Assembly: GCA_964650405.1 (NCBI GenBank)
Contig: CAZYTO010000011.1
Location: forward strand, 1 to 46,117
DNA from: CAZYTO01 sp964650405
GTDB lineage: Bacteria; Acidobacteriota; Thermoanaerobaculia; Gp7-AA8
Length of the DNA stretch: 46,117 nt
Direction of reading: 5' to 3'
This document shows, one piece after another, positions 8,709-17,950 of the stretch (the stretch's first letter is position 1; every line of letters starts with the position of its first letter). The translations under genes were made by a program, and so were the position numbers. The notes under the pieces were generated by a model. The model was not told the origin of the DNA. It was given only the letters and a program-made list of their open reading frames with translations, and searched no databases.

Positions 8709-9950
8709 CTACGCGCTGTGGATTTCGCGCATCTCCCTCAGTCGCGGAGCCCACCAGGCGGTGATGGCTACGATGAGCAGGGTCATCGCTCCGCCGAAGA
8801 TCACCGACGGCACCGTCCCCATCAGCCTGGCGGCGAGGCCCGACTCGAACGCGCCGATCTCGTTCGATGAGCCGATGAAGATCTGGTTCACGCTCGACAC
8901 GCGGCCGAGGAGATGAGCGGGGGTGAGGGTCTGGATGAGCGTTCCGCGGATGACGACGGAGATGTTGTCGGCGGCGCCGCTCAGCATGAGAAGGACCACG
9001 GAGAGGAGGAACGAGGTCGAGAGTGCGAAGGCGATGATGCAGAGCCCGAAGATGGCTACCGACACGAGCAGCGTGACGCCGGCGCGCCGGAATGGCGGCC
9101 GGTGGGCCAGCCACAACCCCATCACGACCGAGCCGATGGCCGGTGCTGCGCGGAGCAGGCCGAGCCCCTGCGGACCGGTGCGCAGCATGTTCGCGAAGAT
9201 CGGCAGCAGCGCCACCGCGCCTCCGAACAGGACCGAGAAGAGGTCGAGCGACATCGCGCCGAGGACGACCGGCTGGCCCCACAGGAAACGGAGCCCGATC
9301 CTGAGACTCTCCCCGATGGTCATCTCGCTCACTTCGGGGGCACGGGTCTCGACGTAGGCGATGAGGATGACCGCGATGAGCGCGATGGCGAACGTGGCCG
9401 TAACGACGGCATAGGCGGCCAGCGGGCCGTAGAAGCCGTAGAGCAGGCCGCCGAGCGCCGGGCCGACGACGGCCGCGAACTGCCAGGTGGAGGAGCGCCA
9501 GGCCACGGAGTTGGCGAACAGCTCGCGCGGCACGACGTCGGCGCTCAGCGCCGTCATAGCCGGCCGGGTGAAGCTGCGCGCGACGGCGCTCAGGGCGATG
9601 ACGAGATAGATCGGCCAGACCCGCCCAGCGCCGGCAAGGTTTGGGAACATGGTGAACAGCAGCAGGGCCACCGCGCTCAGGAGCATGCCCAGGTTGCCGG
9701 CAACGGCCAGGGTCCGGCGGTTGGCCCGGTCCGCGGCGTGTCCGGCCAGCAGGGCTACGCCGATGAACGGGAGTGCTTCCGCGAGACCGATCAGTCCGAG
9801 CGAGAGAGGGTCGTGTGTGTGGGCGTAGACCTGCCAGCCGACGACGACCATCTGCCCCTCGCGCGCCACCGTCGAGGTGCCGTGGCTGAGGAGGATGTTG
9901 CGGAAGTCGCGGATACGGAGAACGGCGTACGGATCGCGAGTGTCGCTCAA
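8709..9950 (-). CDS. MFS transporter (MFS_3 / EntS-like exporter)
   Basis: About 413 residues with 12 hydrophobic segments. The N-terminal half starts RDPYAVLRIRDFRNILLSHGTS, typical of MFS_3 exporters. The loop-2 signature is GHAADRANRRTLAVAG, and the second half contains GLWLAHRPPFRRAG and the helix 10-11 loop LTPAHLLGRVSSVNQIF. It is likely an inner-membrane proton antiporter exporting a siderophore or drug. The probable start is TTG at 9950. The in-frame extension to 10151 translates a palindromic repeat and is rejected. No clear SD precedes the start, so it is tentative. Confidence 0.9.
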   Translation of the reverse strand: MSDTRDPYAVLRIRDFRNILLSHGTSTVAREGQMVVVGWQVYAHTHDPLSLGLIGLAEALPFIGVALLAGHAADRANRRTLAVAGNLGMLLSAVALLLFTMFPNLAGAGRVWPIYLVIALSAVARSFTRPAMTALSADVVPRELFANSVAWRSSTWQFAAVVGPALGGLLYGFYGPLAAYAVVTATFAIALIAVILIAYVETRAPEVSEMTIGESLRIGLRFLWGQPVVLGAMSLDLFSVLFGGAVALLPIFANMLRTGPQGLGLLRAAPAIGSVVMGLWLAHRPPFRRAGVTLLVSVAIFGLCIIAFALSTSFLLSVVLLMLSGAADNISVVIRGTLIQTLTPAHLLGRVSSVNQIFIGSSNEIGAFESGLAARLMGTVPSVIFGGAMTLLIVAITAWWAPRLREMREIHSA

Positions 9951-10004
9951 GCGCGCTGGATTGTAAGGGCTGCTGGCAGAAGCCAAGGCTGGCCTTGCAC
10001 GTAA

Positions 10005-10088
10005 AGATGGAAGGCTGGAAGGTCGAAAGGCTGAAAGGGCCACGGGCAGCATGGGCTTCCCTTCCCTTCCAGCCTTCCAGCCTTCCGA
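10005..10088. repeat. Imperfect inverted word repeat (GGAAGGCTGGAAGG / CCTTCCAGCCTTCC)
   Basis: Degenerate copies of aaggctggaagg run for about 33 bases. After a 20-base centre their reverse complement (cccttcccttccagccttccagccttcc) follows, so the RNA could fold into a long stem. It lies between the divergent MFS and tricorn-like genes. It is another spacer-specific word repeat, here arranged as a palindrome. Confidence 0.75.
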
Positions 10089-10193
10089 TTCAGCGTCCGA
10101 GCGGACTCCAGGCACAAGGCCGGGCCAGGGCCCCGAAGGCGCTCCCAACAATTAACAGGAACGTGAGACGGCGCCCCTCTAGAATCGCCGGCC

Positions 10194-13100
10194 ATGAAGC
10201 GCGCATGGATCGTCCTCACCCTGGCGGCAGCTCTGTCCGCCCACGCCATACAGCCCATGATGTCGGAGCCGTCGCTTTCGCCCGACGGAAAAGAAGTCGT
10301 CTTCGTCTCGGGAGGCGACCTCTGGGTGGCGCCGGCCAAAGGCGGCGAGGCACACCTGCTTGTCTCCCATCCGGCAACGGAGTCGCGGCCGCTCTACTCG
10401 CCGGACGGGAAGAAGCTCGCCTTCGTCAGCGACCGGACGGGCAATGGAGACATCTACGTCCTCGACCTGGCCGGCGGCTCCCTGACGCGTATCACGTACG
10501 ACAGCGGACTCGATCAGCTCGACGCCTGGTCCCATGACGGTGAGTGGCTCTACTTCACCTCGAACAGCCAGGACATCACCGGCATGAGCGACATCTTCCG
10601 CGTCCGCGCCACGGGCGGAACCCCGATGCCGGTGACGAGTGAGCGCTACACGAACGAGTACTTCGCAGCACCGGCGCCCGACAACAAGCGGCTGGCCTTC
10701 ACCGGCCGCGGCACGGGCACGGGCCGGGTGTGCGCCCGCGGCCCCTGGCGCTCGGGCGGTTCGGGGGTGAGGCTGCTGGCCGACGGGAAGTACCGGGGCC
10801 GGCGGCCGGGCGGGGCGGGGCACATCTGCGCGTCGTGGAGGGCCGACGGCACGCGGCTCTTCTACATGAGCGACGAAGGCGGCGCGGAGAACCTCTGGTC
10901 CCTCGACGTCGCAGGCGCGAAGGCCTCGAAGCTGACGAACTTCATAAAGGGACGGGTGATCTGGCCCTCGATCAGCTATGCCGGCGACGCCATCGTCTTC
11001 GAGCGCGACTTCGGCATCTGGCGCTTCGACACGAAGACGAATGCGGCGGCGCCGCTGTCCATCACGCTGCGCGGCGTGGCTTCCGGGCCGGCCGTCGAGC
11101 ATCGGACGTTCAGTGCCAACGTCGACGACCTGGCCGTCTCTCACGACGGCAAGAAACTGGCCTTCATCGTCCGAGGGGAAGTCTTCGCCGCGCCTTCAGG
11201 CGATGGCACCAACTCCCGCCGCATCACCAGCACCACCGCCCGCGAATCGCAGGTGTCGTGGTCGCCCGACGGGCGCAAGCTGGTCTACTCGTCCGAGCGC
11301 GACGGGATGCTCTCGCTGTATCTCTTCGACTTTGGGACCGGTGCCGAGTCCCGTCTGACCACGTCCTCGAAGGACGACTTCGCGGCGCACTTCTCACCCG
11401 ACGGCAAGCAGATCGCCTACGTCCGGAACGGCAAAGAGCTGCACGTGCTCACGCTGGGCGGAAACGACGACAAGACCCTGGTCTCCAACGTGGAGATCGA
11501 CCTCACCCCGCCGCTGAACGATGAGGACATCATGGCCTGGTCGCCGGACGGCAAGTGGATCGCCTATCTGGCCAGCGGTGAACGCCTCTTCCGCAATGCC
11601 TGGGTCGTCCCGGCCGCGGGAGGCGCCGCCCACCAGGTGTCGTTCCTCTCCAACACGAATGCCGACACGATCACCTGGTCGAGCGACGGGCATTCGCTCT
11701 TTTACGCAACGGCGCAGCGGACCGAGCCCGGGGCCATCGCCCGCATCGACCTCGTGCCGCGCGTCCCGAAGTTCCGCGAGGAGCAGTTCCGCGACCTCTT
11801 CAAGGAAGAGACTCCTCCGGGCGTGCCGAACAAGGACCAGACGAAGGACCAGAACAAGGACCAGACGAAGAGTGAGACGCCGGCACCCGCCGACAAGACC
11901 GCCGAAAAGAGCGAGAAGGAGAAGGCTGCCCCTGAGAAGGCGAAGCCGGCCACCGAGATCGTCTTCGACGGAATCAGCCGCCGCACCCGCCTGCTGCCCA
12001 TCGGCATGAGCGTCGATACGGCCCGCGTGAGTCCGGACGGCAAGCAGATCGTCTTCCTGGCTTCGGCCGCCAACCAGACCAACCTCTACGTCTATTCGCT
12101 CGACGAGCTGGCCAAGGAGCCGCCCGTGGCGAAGCAGCTCACGTCGACGGCCGGCTCGAAGTCGCGCCTGCAGTGGAGCAGCGACTCGAAGGACGTCTGG
12201 CTGCTCGACGAGAACAAGGTCCTGAAGGTGACGGTCGAGGACGGGAAGTCGAAGCCGGTCGCCACCGGCGCGGAGCTCGACGTCGACTTCGAGCAGGAGA
12301 AGGGCGACATGTTCCGCGAGGCCTGGACTTGGATGCGCGACCATTTCCACGACCCGAAGATGAACGGCGCCGACTGGAACGCCGTACGCGAGGAGATCGA
12401 GCCCCGCGTCGCCGCAGCCCGGACGTACGACGAGGTGCGCCGCCTGCTGAGCCTCATGATCGGCGAGCTCAATGCCTCCCACCTCGGTGCACGCGGTCAG
12501 GGCGCGCGCTCCGTAAGCGGCCGCATCGGCCTCCGTTTCGACCGCACCGCCGTCGAGCGCGACGGGCGTTTCGTCATCTCGGAGGTCATTCCGCTCTCCC
12601 CTGCCGCCGTCACGCGCAAGGTGCATCCGGGCGACGTGCTCGCCGCCATCGACGGCCGGCCGCTCACCAAGTCGACGAACCTCGATCAACTGCTCGAGTA
12701 CAAGATCGGCAAGCAAGTGCGGCTCACCATCGAGACCGCGCCGGCGGCCGGCGGCGCGGCCGGCACACCCGCTTCCGCGCGTGCGAAAACCGACGTCGAC
12801 GTGCAGCCGGTCAACGGCGCAACGGAAAAGCAGCTCGTCTACCGCAACTGGGTCGAGCGCAACCGCGAATATGTCCGCCGGATCAGCAACGGGCGGGTCG
12901 GCTACGTGCACATGATCGACATGTCCTCCGATTCGCTGGCGCAACTGGCCGTCGACCTCGATGCCGAGAACCAGACCCGCGACGCCGTGGTCATCGACAT
13001 CCGCAACAACAACGGCGGTTTCGTCAACGCCTACGCCCTCGACGTCTTCGCCCGCCGCCCCTACCTCAACATGACCTTCCGCGACCGGCCGACAGCCACG

Positions 13101-13448
13101 GCGCGCACGCTCCTGGGCCAGCGCGCGCTGCAGCGGCCGACCGTGCTGGTGACGAATCAGCATTCGCTGTCGGACGCCGAGGACTTCAGCGAGGGCTATC
13201 ACGCCCTCGGACTGGGAAAGATCGTCGGCGAGCCGACCGCCGGCTGGATCATTTACACCAGCAACTCGGAGCTCATTGACGGCACGGCGTTCCGCCTGCC
13301 CTTCATCACCGTCACCACGGAAAAAGGCGAGCCAATGGAGCTGCACCCGCGGCCCGTCGACATCCCCGTTACGCGCGCTCTTGGTGAAGACGCGGCAGGG
13401 AAGGATTCGGAGCTCGATGCGGCGGTAAAGGCAGTCCTGGGGAATTGA
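10194..13448 (+). CDS. Tricorn-like S41 family protease with WD/PD40 propeller
   Basis: 1084 residues. A signal peptide (MKRAWIVLTLAAALSAHA) is followed by two N-terminal beta-propeller regions with TolB/PD40 repeats (SPDGKEVVFVS, SPDGKKLAFVSD, SPDGRKLVYSSERDG and others). A Lys/Asp/Glu-rich linker at about residues 543-585 contains NKDQTKDQNKDQTK. Next come a PDZ-like domain (about 775-850) and the C-terminal S41 peptidase. The nucleophile region is NQHSLSDAEDF, with the probable catalytic Ser993, and GEPTAGWIIY closes the core. It probably trims peptides in the periplasm. Residues about 180-205 (10735-10815) are Gly/Arg-rich and do not look like propeller sequence. A perfect hairpin follows the gene at 13488. 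Confidence 0.93.
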   Translation: MKRAWIVLTLAAALSAHAIQPMMSEPSLSPDGKEVVFVSGGDLWVAPAKGGEAHLLVSHPATESRPLYSPDGKKLAFVSDRTGNGDIYVLDLAGGSLTRITYDSGLDQLDAWSHDGEWLYFTSNSQDITGMSDIFRVRATGGTPMPVTSERYTNEYFAAPAPDNKRLAFTGRGTGTGRVCARGPWRSGGSGVRLLADGKYRGRRPGGAGHICASWRADGTRLFYMSDEGGAENLWSLDVAGAKASKLTNFIKGRVIWPSISYAGDAIVFERDFGIWRFDTKTNAAAPLSITLRGVASGPAVEHRTFSANVDDLAVSHDGKKLAFIVRGEVFAAPSGDGTNSRRITSTTARESQVSWSPDGRKLVYSSERDGMLSLYLFDFGTGAESRLTTSSKDDFAAHFSPDGKQIAYVRNGKELHVLTLGGNDDKTLVSNVEIDLTPPLNDEDIMAWSPDGKWIAYLASGERLFRNAWVVPAAGGAAHQVSFLSNTNADTITWSSDGHSLFYATAQRTEPGAIARIDLVPRVPKFREEQFRDLFKEETPPGVPNKDQTKDQNKDQTKSETPAPADKTAEKSEKEKAAPEKAKPATEIVFDGISRRTRLLPIGMSVDTARVSPDGKQIVFLASAANQTNLYVYSLDELAKEPPVAKQLTSTAGSKSRLQWSSDSKDVWLLDENKVLKVTVEDGKSKPVATGAELDVDFEQEKGDMFREAWTWMRDHFHDPKMNGADWNAVREEIEPRVAAARTYDEVRRLLSLMIGELNASHLGARGQGARSVSGRIGLRFDRTAVERDGRFVISEVIPLSPAAVTRKVHPGDVLAAIDGRPLTKSTNLDQLLEYKIGKQVRLTIETAPAAGGAAGTPASARAKTDVDVQPVNGATEKQLVYRNWVERNREYVRRISNGRVGYVHMIDMSSDSLAQLAVDLDAENQTRDAVVIDIRNNNGGFVNAYALDVFARRPYLNMTFRDRPTATARTLLGQRALQRPTVLVTNQHSLSDAEDFSEGYHALGLGKIVGEPTAGWIIYTSNSELIDGTAFRLPFITVTTEKGEPMELHPRPVDIPVTRALGEDAAGKDSELDAAVKAVLGN

Positions 13449-13487
13449 TCGTTCGACCGATCATCGGGATCACAGAACTGCTGGATT

Positions 13488-13513
13488 GACGTGCCCACCT
13501 CGGTGGGCACGTC
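13488..13513 (+). terminator. Perfect 12-bp hairpin downstream of tricorn-like gene
   Basis: Gacgtgcccacc and ggtgggcacgtc are separated by only tc, so the stem is perfect and the loop is effectively four bases. No T-run follows, so it may be a weak terminator, a processing or stability element, or an operator. The position, 40 bases after the stop, favours a transcript end. Confidence 0.5.
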
Positions 13514-13678
13514 TGTCAGCCCCTCGAGTGCCAGCACGTCGCAGTAATGGACAATCCACGAACGCGTACCGCGTCTTGCGCAGAATATCGATTGTGTGCA
13601 TCGACGCCCATTCCTGACGGAATTGTGTACGCATTGATACCAAAGCGTGTCAGTACCAAAGGAACTGCTTTACCTCCC

Positions 13679-13694
13679 GTACCGCAACAGGTAC
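13679..13694. promoter_or_regulatory. Candidate TetR operator GTACC-N6-GGTAC
   Basis: A perfect inverted repeat (gtacc gcaaca ggtac) ends 15 bases before the ATG of the TetR gene at 13710. Size and placement fit an autoregulatory operator. It also argues for the ATG over the upstream GTG at 13647, which would place the palindrome inside the coding region. Confidence 0.4.
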
Positions 13695-13709
13695 ATTGCA
13701 CGCCGGGTC

Positions 13710-14321
13710 ATGCAGAGGGAGGAAAAGTCGGAGCGCAGCCGGCGGCAGGTACTGGACGGAGCGCTCGAGCTTTTCGCGCACCAGGGATACAAAGCCACCA
13801 GTGTGCGGGAGATCGCGGAGGCGGCCAAGGTCTCCACGGGAAATGTGTATCACCACTTCCCGGACAAGGAAGCGATCTTCAAGACGCTGCTGGACGAGTT
13901 CTGGAGGATCAGCGAGACGCCGCGCTATCCGTTCACGCGTGCGCTCCGGTCGGGCCGCTTTCCCGACAACATCGAGCAGCTCGGCGCCGCCGCGCGGGAC
14001 AGCGTTCGCGAGTTCCGCTCCTACATGGCGCTTTTCTTCGTCGACGTCCTCGAATTCGAAGGGACGCACATCAAGCGCTTCTACAGCCAGACCCCGGCAC
14101 GCTTCACCGAGCTGCTGGAGAAGAGCGGCGGCGACGAGCTGTTGCAACGCCTCCGGCCGGGCGTCTCTCCCGCCACGGCACTGCTCATGACCTGGCGCCT
14201 CTTCTTCAACTACTTCACCATCGAGATCCTGTTCAACGTCGCCGAGCCGTTCGGCAAGGACTCCGTGACCGTGATCAGCGAGATCGCCGACATCATCCGG
14301 AACGGGATCCTGCAAGGCTGA
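13710..14321 (+). CDS. TetR/AcrR family transcriptional regulator
   Basis: A 203-residue dimeric repressor. The N-terminal TetR HTH is clear: LDGALELFAHQGYKATSVREIAEAAKVSTGNVYHHFPDKEAIF. A helical ligand-binding domain follows. The effector is unknown. An in-frame GTG at 13647 would add 21 residues (VSVPKELLYLPYRNRY...). The ATG is preferred because homologues begin close to the HTH and a palindromic site sits just upstream. No transporter or enzyme is directly adjacent on this strand, so the target may be its own promoter. Confidence 0.92.
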   Translation: MQREEKSERSRRQVLDGALELFAHQGYKATSVREIAEAAKVSTGNVYHHFPDKEAIFKTLLDEFWRISETPRYPFTRALRSGRFPDNIEQLGAAARDSVREFRSYMALFFVDVLEFEGTHIKRFYSQTPARFTELLEKSGGDELLQRLRPGVSPATALLMTWRLFFNYFTIEILFNVAEPFGKDSVTVISEIADIIRNGILQG

Positions 14322-14341
14322 CGGGCCGGCCCGGCGCTGTT

Positions 14342-14654
14342 CTACGAAACGCGCGAGCGCCAGTAATTCGGCTTCCTGCTCATCGGAGCCAAGGCTACGA
14401 GCTCGATGTAGTCCCGATGCTCACGATAGATCAGGAAGAATGGGAAGTGGCGAAGCCCGAATCGCCGCAGCGAACGGCCCCGGACACGTCGTACGGTCTC
14501 TCCAATTTCGGGGTAGGCCGAAAATGAGGAGATTGACCGCCTGGATCTCGTCCCACAAACGGTCACCGAGACCGGCGCGTTCTTCCTCATACCGGCGAAG
14601 CTCGTGAAGGATTTCGGCCTGGGCAAACTGGTTGGGATGGACCGGCTTACTCAA
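14342..14654 (-). pseudogene. RelE/ParE-type toxin, frameshifted
   Basis: Two overlapping frames together make one ParE/RelE-like protein. The first, from TTG 14654, gives ...QAEILHELRRYEEERAGLGDRLWDEIQAVNLLIF. The second gives AYPEIGETVRRVRG...FPFFLIYREHRDYIELVALAP...NYWRSR, the C-terminal half of the fold. The switch lies near 14513-14520, where one extra base is enough to explain it. As read, the toxin is dead. The TTG overlaps the antitoxin stop (TTGA), the usual coupling for such pairs. A sequencing error cannot be excluded. Confidence 0.75.
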
Positions 14655-14884
14655 CGTCCGAAGATCTCTCGCTCAACGCGCTGACGAAATGTCTCCCAGT
14701 CGGTCGTGATTGCCTCGCCCGCGTCGACGGCCGCGCAGCGGCGCTCGATCTCGTCTGCCCATGCCTGATCAACGCCCGCTTCCGCTGGCGCGTCAAGGCT
14801 TTCCAGAAGCCTGGCAGCCAAGTCAGCTCTCTTATGTTCCGGCAGGCGTAGCGCTTGTGAAAACAGATCTTCGGAGCTCGACAT
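14651..14884 (-). CDS. Addiction-module antitoxin (PF09720-like)
   Basis: A 77-residue acidic helical protein: SEDLFSQALRLPEHKRADLAARLLESLD followed by DQAWADEIERRCAAVDAGEA and an amphipathic tail. This is the standard layout of the 'putative addiction module component' family paired with RelE/ParE toxins. The antitoxin is intact while its toxin is frameshifted. The ATG at 14884 has GAAG about 5 bases upstream. Confidence 0.88.
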   Translation of the reverse strand: MSSSEDLFSQALRLPEHKRADLAARLLESLDAPAEAGVDQAWADEIERRCAAVDAGEAITTDWETFRQRVEREIFGR

Positions 14885-14922
14885 GACTTCACAATTCTAA
14901 CGCCAGGTATGCGGATCTTCAC

Positions 14923-14985
14923 TCCTTCCCGCCTTCCAACCCTCGGCCCTCCCGCCTTCATCCTTCCCGCCCGCCGGGCTTTCCC
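14923..14985. repeat. Word repeat CCTTCCCGCC in spacer
   Basis: Degenerate copies of ctcccgccttc / ccttcccgcc fill the 116 bases between the antitoxin start and the M14 peptidase ATG. The word differs from those in the other spacers. Confidence 0.6.
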
Positions 14986-15000
14986 CTACACTCGCGCGCC

Positions 15001-17946
15001 ATGAAGCGAATCGCGATCGCCCTTCTCTTCGCCACCTTCGCCTTCTCCGCCTTCGCCCAGCAGCCTGACGACACCGAGTATACGAGGCAGATCCGGCAGT
15101 TCACCACCGGGCCGGGCTTCGCCACGGAGCTGGTGGACCACCTTCCGGCCTCGAACAAGGTTCCCACGCCGCTCAAGGTCAACGGGTACATCGCCGGGGC
15201 GGACGGACATCTCACCTACGCCGAGGATGTCTACAAGTACATGCGCGCCCTCGAGGCGGCCTCGCCGCGGGTGAAGGTCTTCTCCATCGGCAAGACTGAG
15301 GAGGGGCGGGAGATGATCCTCGTGGCCATCTCGAGCGACGCGACGATGGCGAAGCTCGACCGCTATCGCGAGATCACCCGGAAGCTCTCCGATCCCCGAA
15401 CGTTGAACGACTCCGATGCGCAGAAGCTGATCGACGAGGGCAAACCGATGTACTACCTCACCGGCACGATTCACTCGCCGGAGACGGGCAGCCCCGAGAT
15501 GCTCATGGAACTGGCGTACCGGCTGGCCGTCGACGAGTCGCCCCGCTTCAAAGAGATCCGCGACAACGTCATCGTCCTCATGACTCCCGTCATCGAAGTC
15601 GACGGCCATAACCGGCAGGTCGATCTGTGGCGCTACAAACAGGCCAATCCGAAGCTCCCCACCCCGCCGCTCGTCTACTGGGGCCATTACGTCGCTCACG
15701 ACAACAACCGCGACAACCTCGGCGCCACCCTGGCTCTGAGCCGGAACGTCCTGCACACCTATTTCGATTATCACCCCACGGTCATGCACGACCTGCACGA
15801 ATCCGTGCCGTTCATGTACGTCATGATGGGAACCGGTCCGTACAACCCGTCGCTCGATCCGCTGATGATCAATGAGTTCACGCGGATGGCCTTCCAGAAC
15901 GTCGATGAGCTGACGCGCCGCGGACTGGCCGGCGTCTGGACGTACGGCTTCTATGACGGCTGGGCACCGAATTACATGCTATGGGTCGGCACGGGCCACA
16001 ACACCATCGGCCGCTTCTATGAGACGTTCGGCAACCGCTGGCCGACCACAGAGGACCGCGTCGTGCGCGGGCAGAGCACGCGCGAGTGGTATCGCCCCAA
16101 TCCACCGCTGCCCACCGTCAAATGGTCGCTGCGCGACAATGTCAACTACCAGCAGAGCGGCGTCCTGTTCTCGCTCAGTGACATGGCCCAGCACCGCCGT
16201 CGCTTCCTCGAGAACTTCTACACGATGTCGAAGCGGTCCATCGCCAAGGCCTCGACCGAGGGGCCGGCGGCGTGGGTATTCGACGCATCGCAGAAGCGGC
16301 ACGGGCAGCTTCGCGACCTCATGTCGACGCTGAAGCTGCAGGGCGTGGAAGTGCAGGTCGCCGACGATTCCTTCACCATCAAGCCCGACTGGCCGCCACC
16401 CGACAAAGCGAGCGGGGAACGGCGAGCGGCGGGCGGGGAGCGACGCGCGGCGGGCGAAGGGAAAGACGCAGCCAAGCCCGATGACAAGGGCGACAAGAGT
16501 GCGGACGAGAAGAAGCCAGACGAAAAAGGCAGCGACGAGAAGAAGGCGGCCGAGAAGAAGAAGGATGAATCGGTCACCTTCGCGAAGGGCTCGTACATCA
16601 TCCGCATGGATCAGCCGTACTCGCGGCTGGCGGACGCCTTCCTGGACGTGCAGTACGTCCGCGGCACCGAGCAGGTCTACGACGACACCGGCTGGACGCT
16701 CGGCTACCTGAAGAACGTCGACTTCCGGCGCATCGCCAATCCCGACGTCCTGAAAGTGCCGATGCACCCGTGGAGCGCGGAGGCGCAGACCTCGCCCCGC
16801 ATCGCGGCCAACAACGCCGACACCGACTACACGCACCTTGCCTTCGCCGCGAAGAGCGCCCGCATCAGCGACGAAGAGACGACCGTCGACGGGAAGAAGT
16901 ATCCGGCCGGCAGCCTCGTGCTGGACTCCGCGCTCGGCGTGAAGGCGCACGACTGGAAGGCGCCGCGCATCGCCGTGATGCACTCCTGGACGCGCACGCA
17001 GGACGAGGGGTGGTGGCGCATCGGCCTCGAGCAGATGGGCGTGCCCTACACGTACATCTCCACGCAGGACGTGACGAAGACCCCGAATCTCCGCGACCGC
17101 TTCGACGTGATCATCTTCCCGCCGGTCGGCGGCCAGGCGCAGGACACGGTCAACGGTCTTCCGCCCGGCCAGCCACTCCCCTGGAAGAAGACGGCCCTCA
17201 CCCCGAACCTGGCCGTGGATCAGACCGACGACATCCGTCCCGGCCTCGGCCTGGCCGGCGTGGAGCGCCTGGCGAAGTTCGTCGAAGACGGCGGCCTCCT
17301 GGTCACCTCGCGCGACACGTCGGTGCTGGCCGTGCAGTACGGGCTGGCCCGCTACGTCCGCGTCGTCGAGGCCTCCCCGAAGTTCCGCTCGCCCGGCACC
17401 ATCGTCGCCGCGACAGTCGTCGACAGGAAGAGTCCCATCGCCGCCGGCTATGACGAGACGCTTCCTCTCGTCTTCGCCGGCTCACCGTTCTTCCGCGTCG
17501 GCATCCAGGCCGGCGGCGGCGGGGAAGGCGGTCCCGGGGGCGGAGAAGGCGAGCGCGTGAGCGGCCGCGGCGGCAAGAACGATCCGGACGTGCCGCAGGG
17601 ACGTGCGTTCGTCCCGACACCCGAACGCCCCAAGCCCGCGCCGGGCGAAGAAGGCTTTCAGCTTCCCGAAGACATGCCCGGAAACGTCGACTACGCCTGG
17701 CCGAAGCCCGAAGACCGCCCCCGCGTGATCGTCAGCTTCACCAAGGACGCCGGCAAGCTCCTCATGTCCGGCATGCTCGAAAGCGCCGAGGAACTGGCTG
17801 GCAAGCCCGCCGTCATCGACGCCCCGCGCGGCAAAGGCCACATCCTGCTCCTGGCCTCGAACCCCTTCTGGCGCGGCAACACGGAAGGGATGTACGCCCT
17901 CGTGATGAACGCCGTGATGAACTGGGACAAGTTGGGAGTGAGGTAG
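15001..17946 (+). CDS. Secreted M14 family zinc carboxypeptidase, large
   Basis: 981 residues with a signal peptide (MKRIAIALLFATFAFSAFAQ). The M14 domain lies at about 60-400. The zinc-binding H-x-x-E pair is H158/E161 in GTIHSPETG, and HDNNRDNLG and HPTVMHDLHES follow. A Lys/Asp/Glu-rich linker at about 470-525 leads to a C-terminal half with a ThuA/glutamine-amidotransferase-like look (RIAVMHSWTRTQDEG, FDVIIFPPVGG, GGLLVTSRD, GKGHILLLASNPFWR). It probably degrades peptides outside the cytoplasm. At residues about 472-487 (16416-16461) the sequence ASGERRAAGGERRAAGEGK encodes the GC-rich spacer word repeat in frame. A second low-complexity Gly/Glu tract lies at about 838-860. Confidence 0.92.
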   Translation: MKRIAIALLFATFAFSAFAQQPDDTEYTRQIRQFTTGPGFATELVDHLPASNKVPTPLKVNGYIAGADGHLTYAEDVYKYMRALEAASPRVKVFSIGKTEEGREMILVAISSDATMAKLDRYREITRKLSDPRTLNDSDAQKLIDEGKPMYYLTGTIHSPETGSPEMLMELAYRLAVDESPRFKEIRDNVIVLMTPVIEVDGHNRQVDLWRYKQANPKLPTPPLVYWGHYVAHDNNRDNLGATLALSRNVLHTYFDYHPTVMHDLHESVPFMYVMMGTGPYNPSLDPLMINEFTRMAFQNVDELTRRGLAGVWTYGFYDGWAPNYMLWVGTGHNTIGRFYETFGNRWPTTEDRVVRGQSTREWYRPNPPLPTVKWSLRDNVNYQQSGVLFSLSDMAQHRRRFLENFYTMSKRSIAKASTEGPAAWVFDASQKRHGQLRDLMSTLKLQGVEVQVADDSFTIKPDWPPPDKASGERRAAGGERRAAGEGKDAAKPDDKGDKSADEKKPDEKGSDEKKAAEKKKDESVTFAKGSYIIRMDQPYSRLADAFLDVQYVRGTEQVYDDTGWTLGYLKNVDFRRIANPDVLKVPMHPWSAEAQTSPRIAANNADTDYTHLAFAAKSARISDEETTVDGKKYPAGSLVLDSALGVKAHDWKAPRIAVMHSWTRTQDEGWWRIGLEQMGVPYTYISTQDVTKTPNLRDRFDVIIFPPVGGQAQDTVNGLPPGQPLPWKKTALTPNLAVDQTDDIRPGLGLAGVERLAKFVEDGGLLVTSRDTSVLAVQYGLARYVRVVEASPKFRSPGTIVAATVVDRKSPIAAGYDETLPLVFAGSPFFRVGIQAGGGGEGGPGGGEGERVSGRGGKNDPDVPQGRAFVPTPERPKPAPGEEGFQLPEDMPGNVDYAWPKPEDRPRVIVSFTKDAGKLLMSGMLESAEELAGKPAVIDAPRGKGHILLLASNPFWRGNTEGMYALVMNAVMNWDKLGVR

Positions 17947-17950
17947 AGTC

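Noticed and set aside
10005..10088. Transposon ends (MITE) for the palindromic array
   Set aside because: No target-site duplication or fixed terminal motif; the arms are degenerate word repeats.
9951..10151. N-terminal extension of the MFS exporter
   Set aside because: It translates the palindromic word repeat and gives no MFS-like sequence.
11394..13346. 650-codon open frame on the minus strand
   Set aside because: Antisense to the tricorn-like protease, whose frame carries recognisable domains; high GC makes long shadow frames common.
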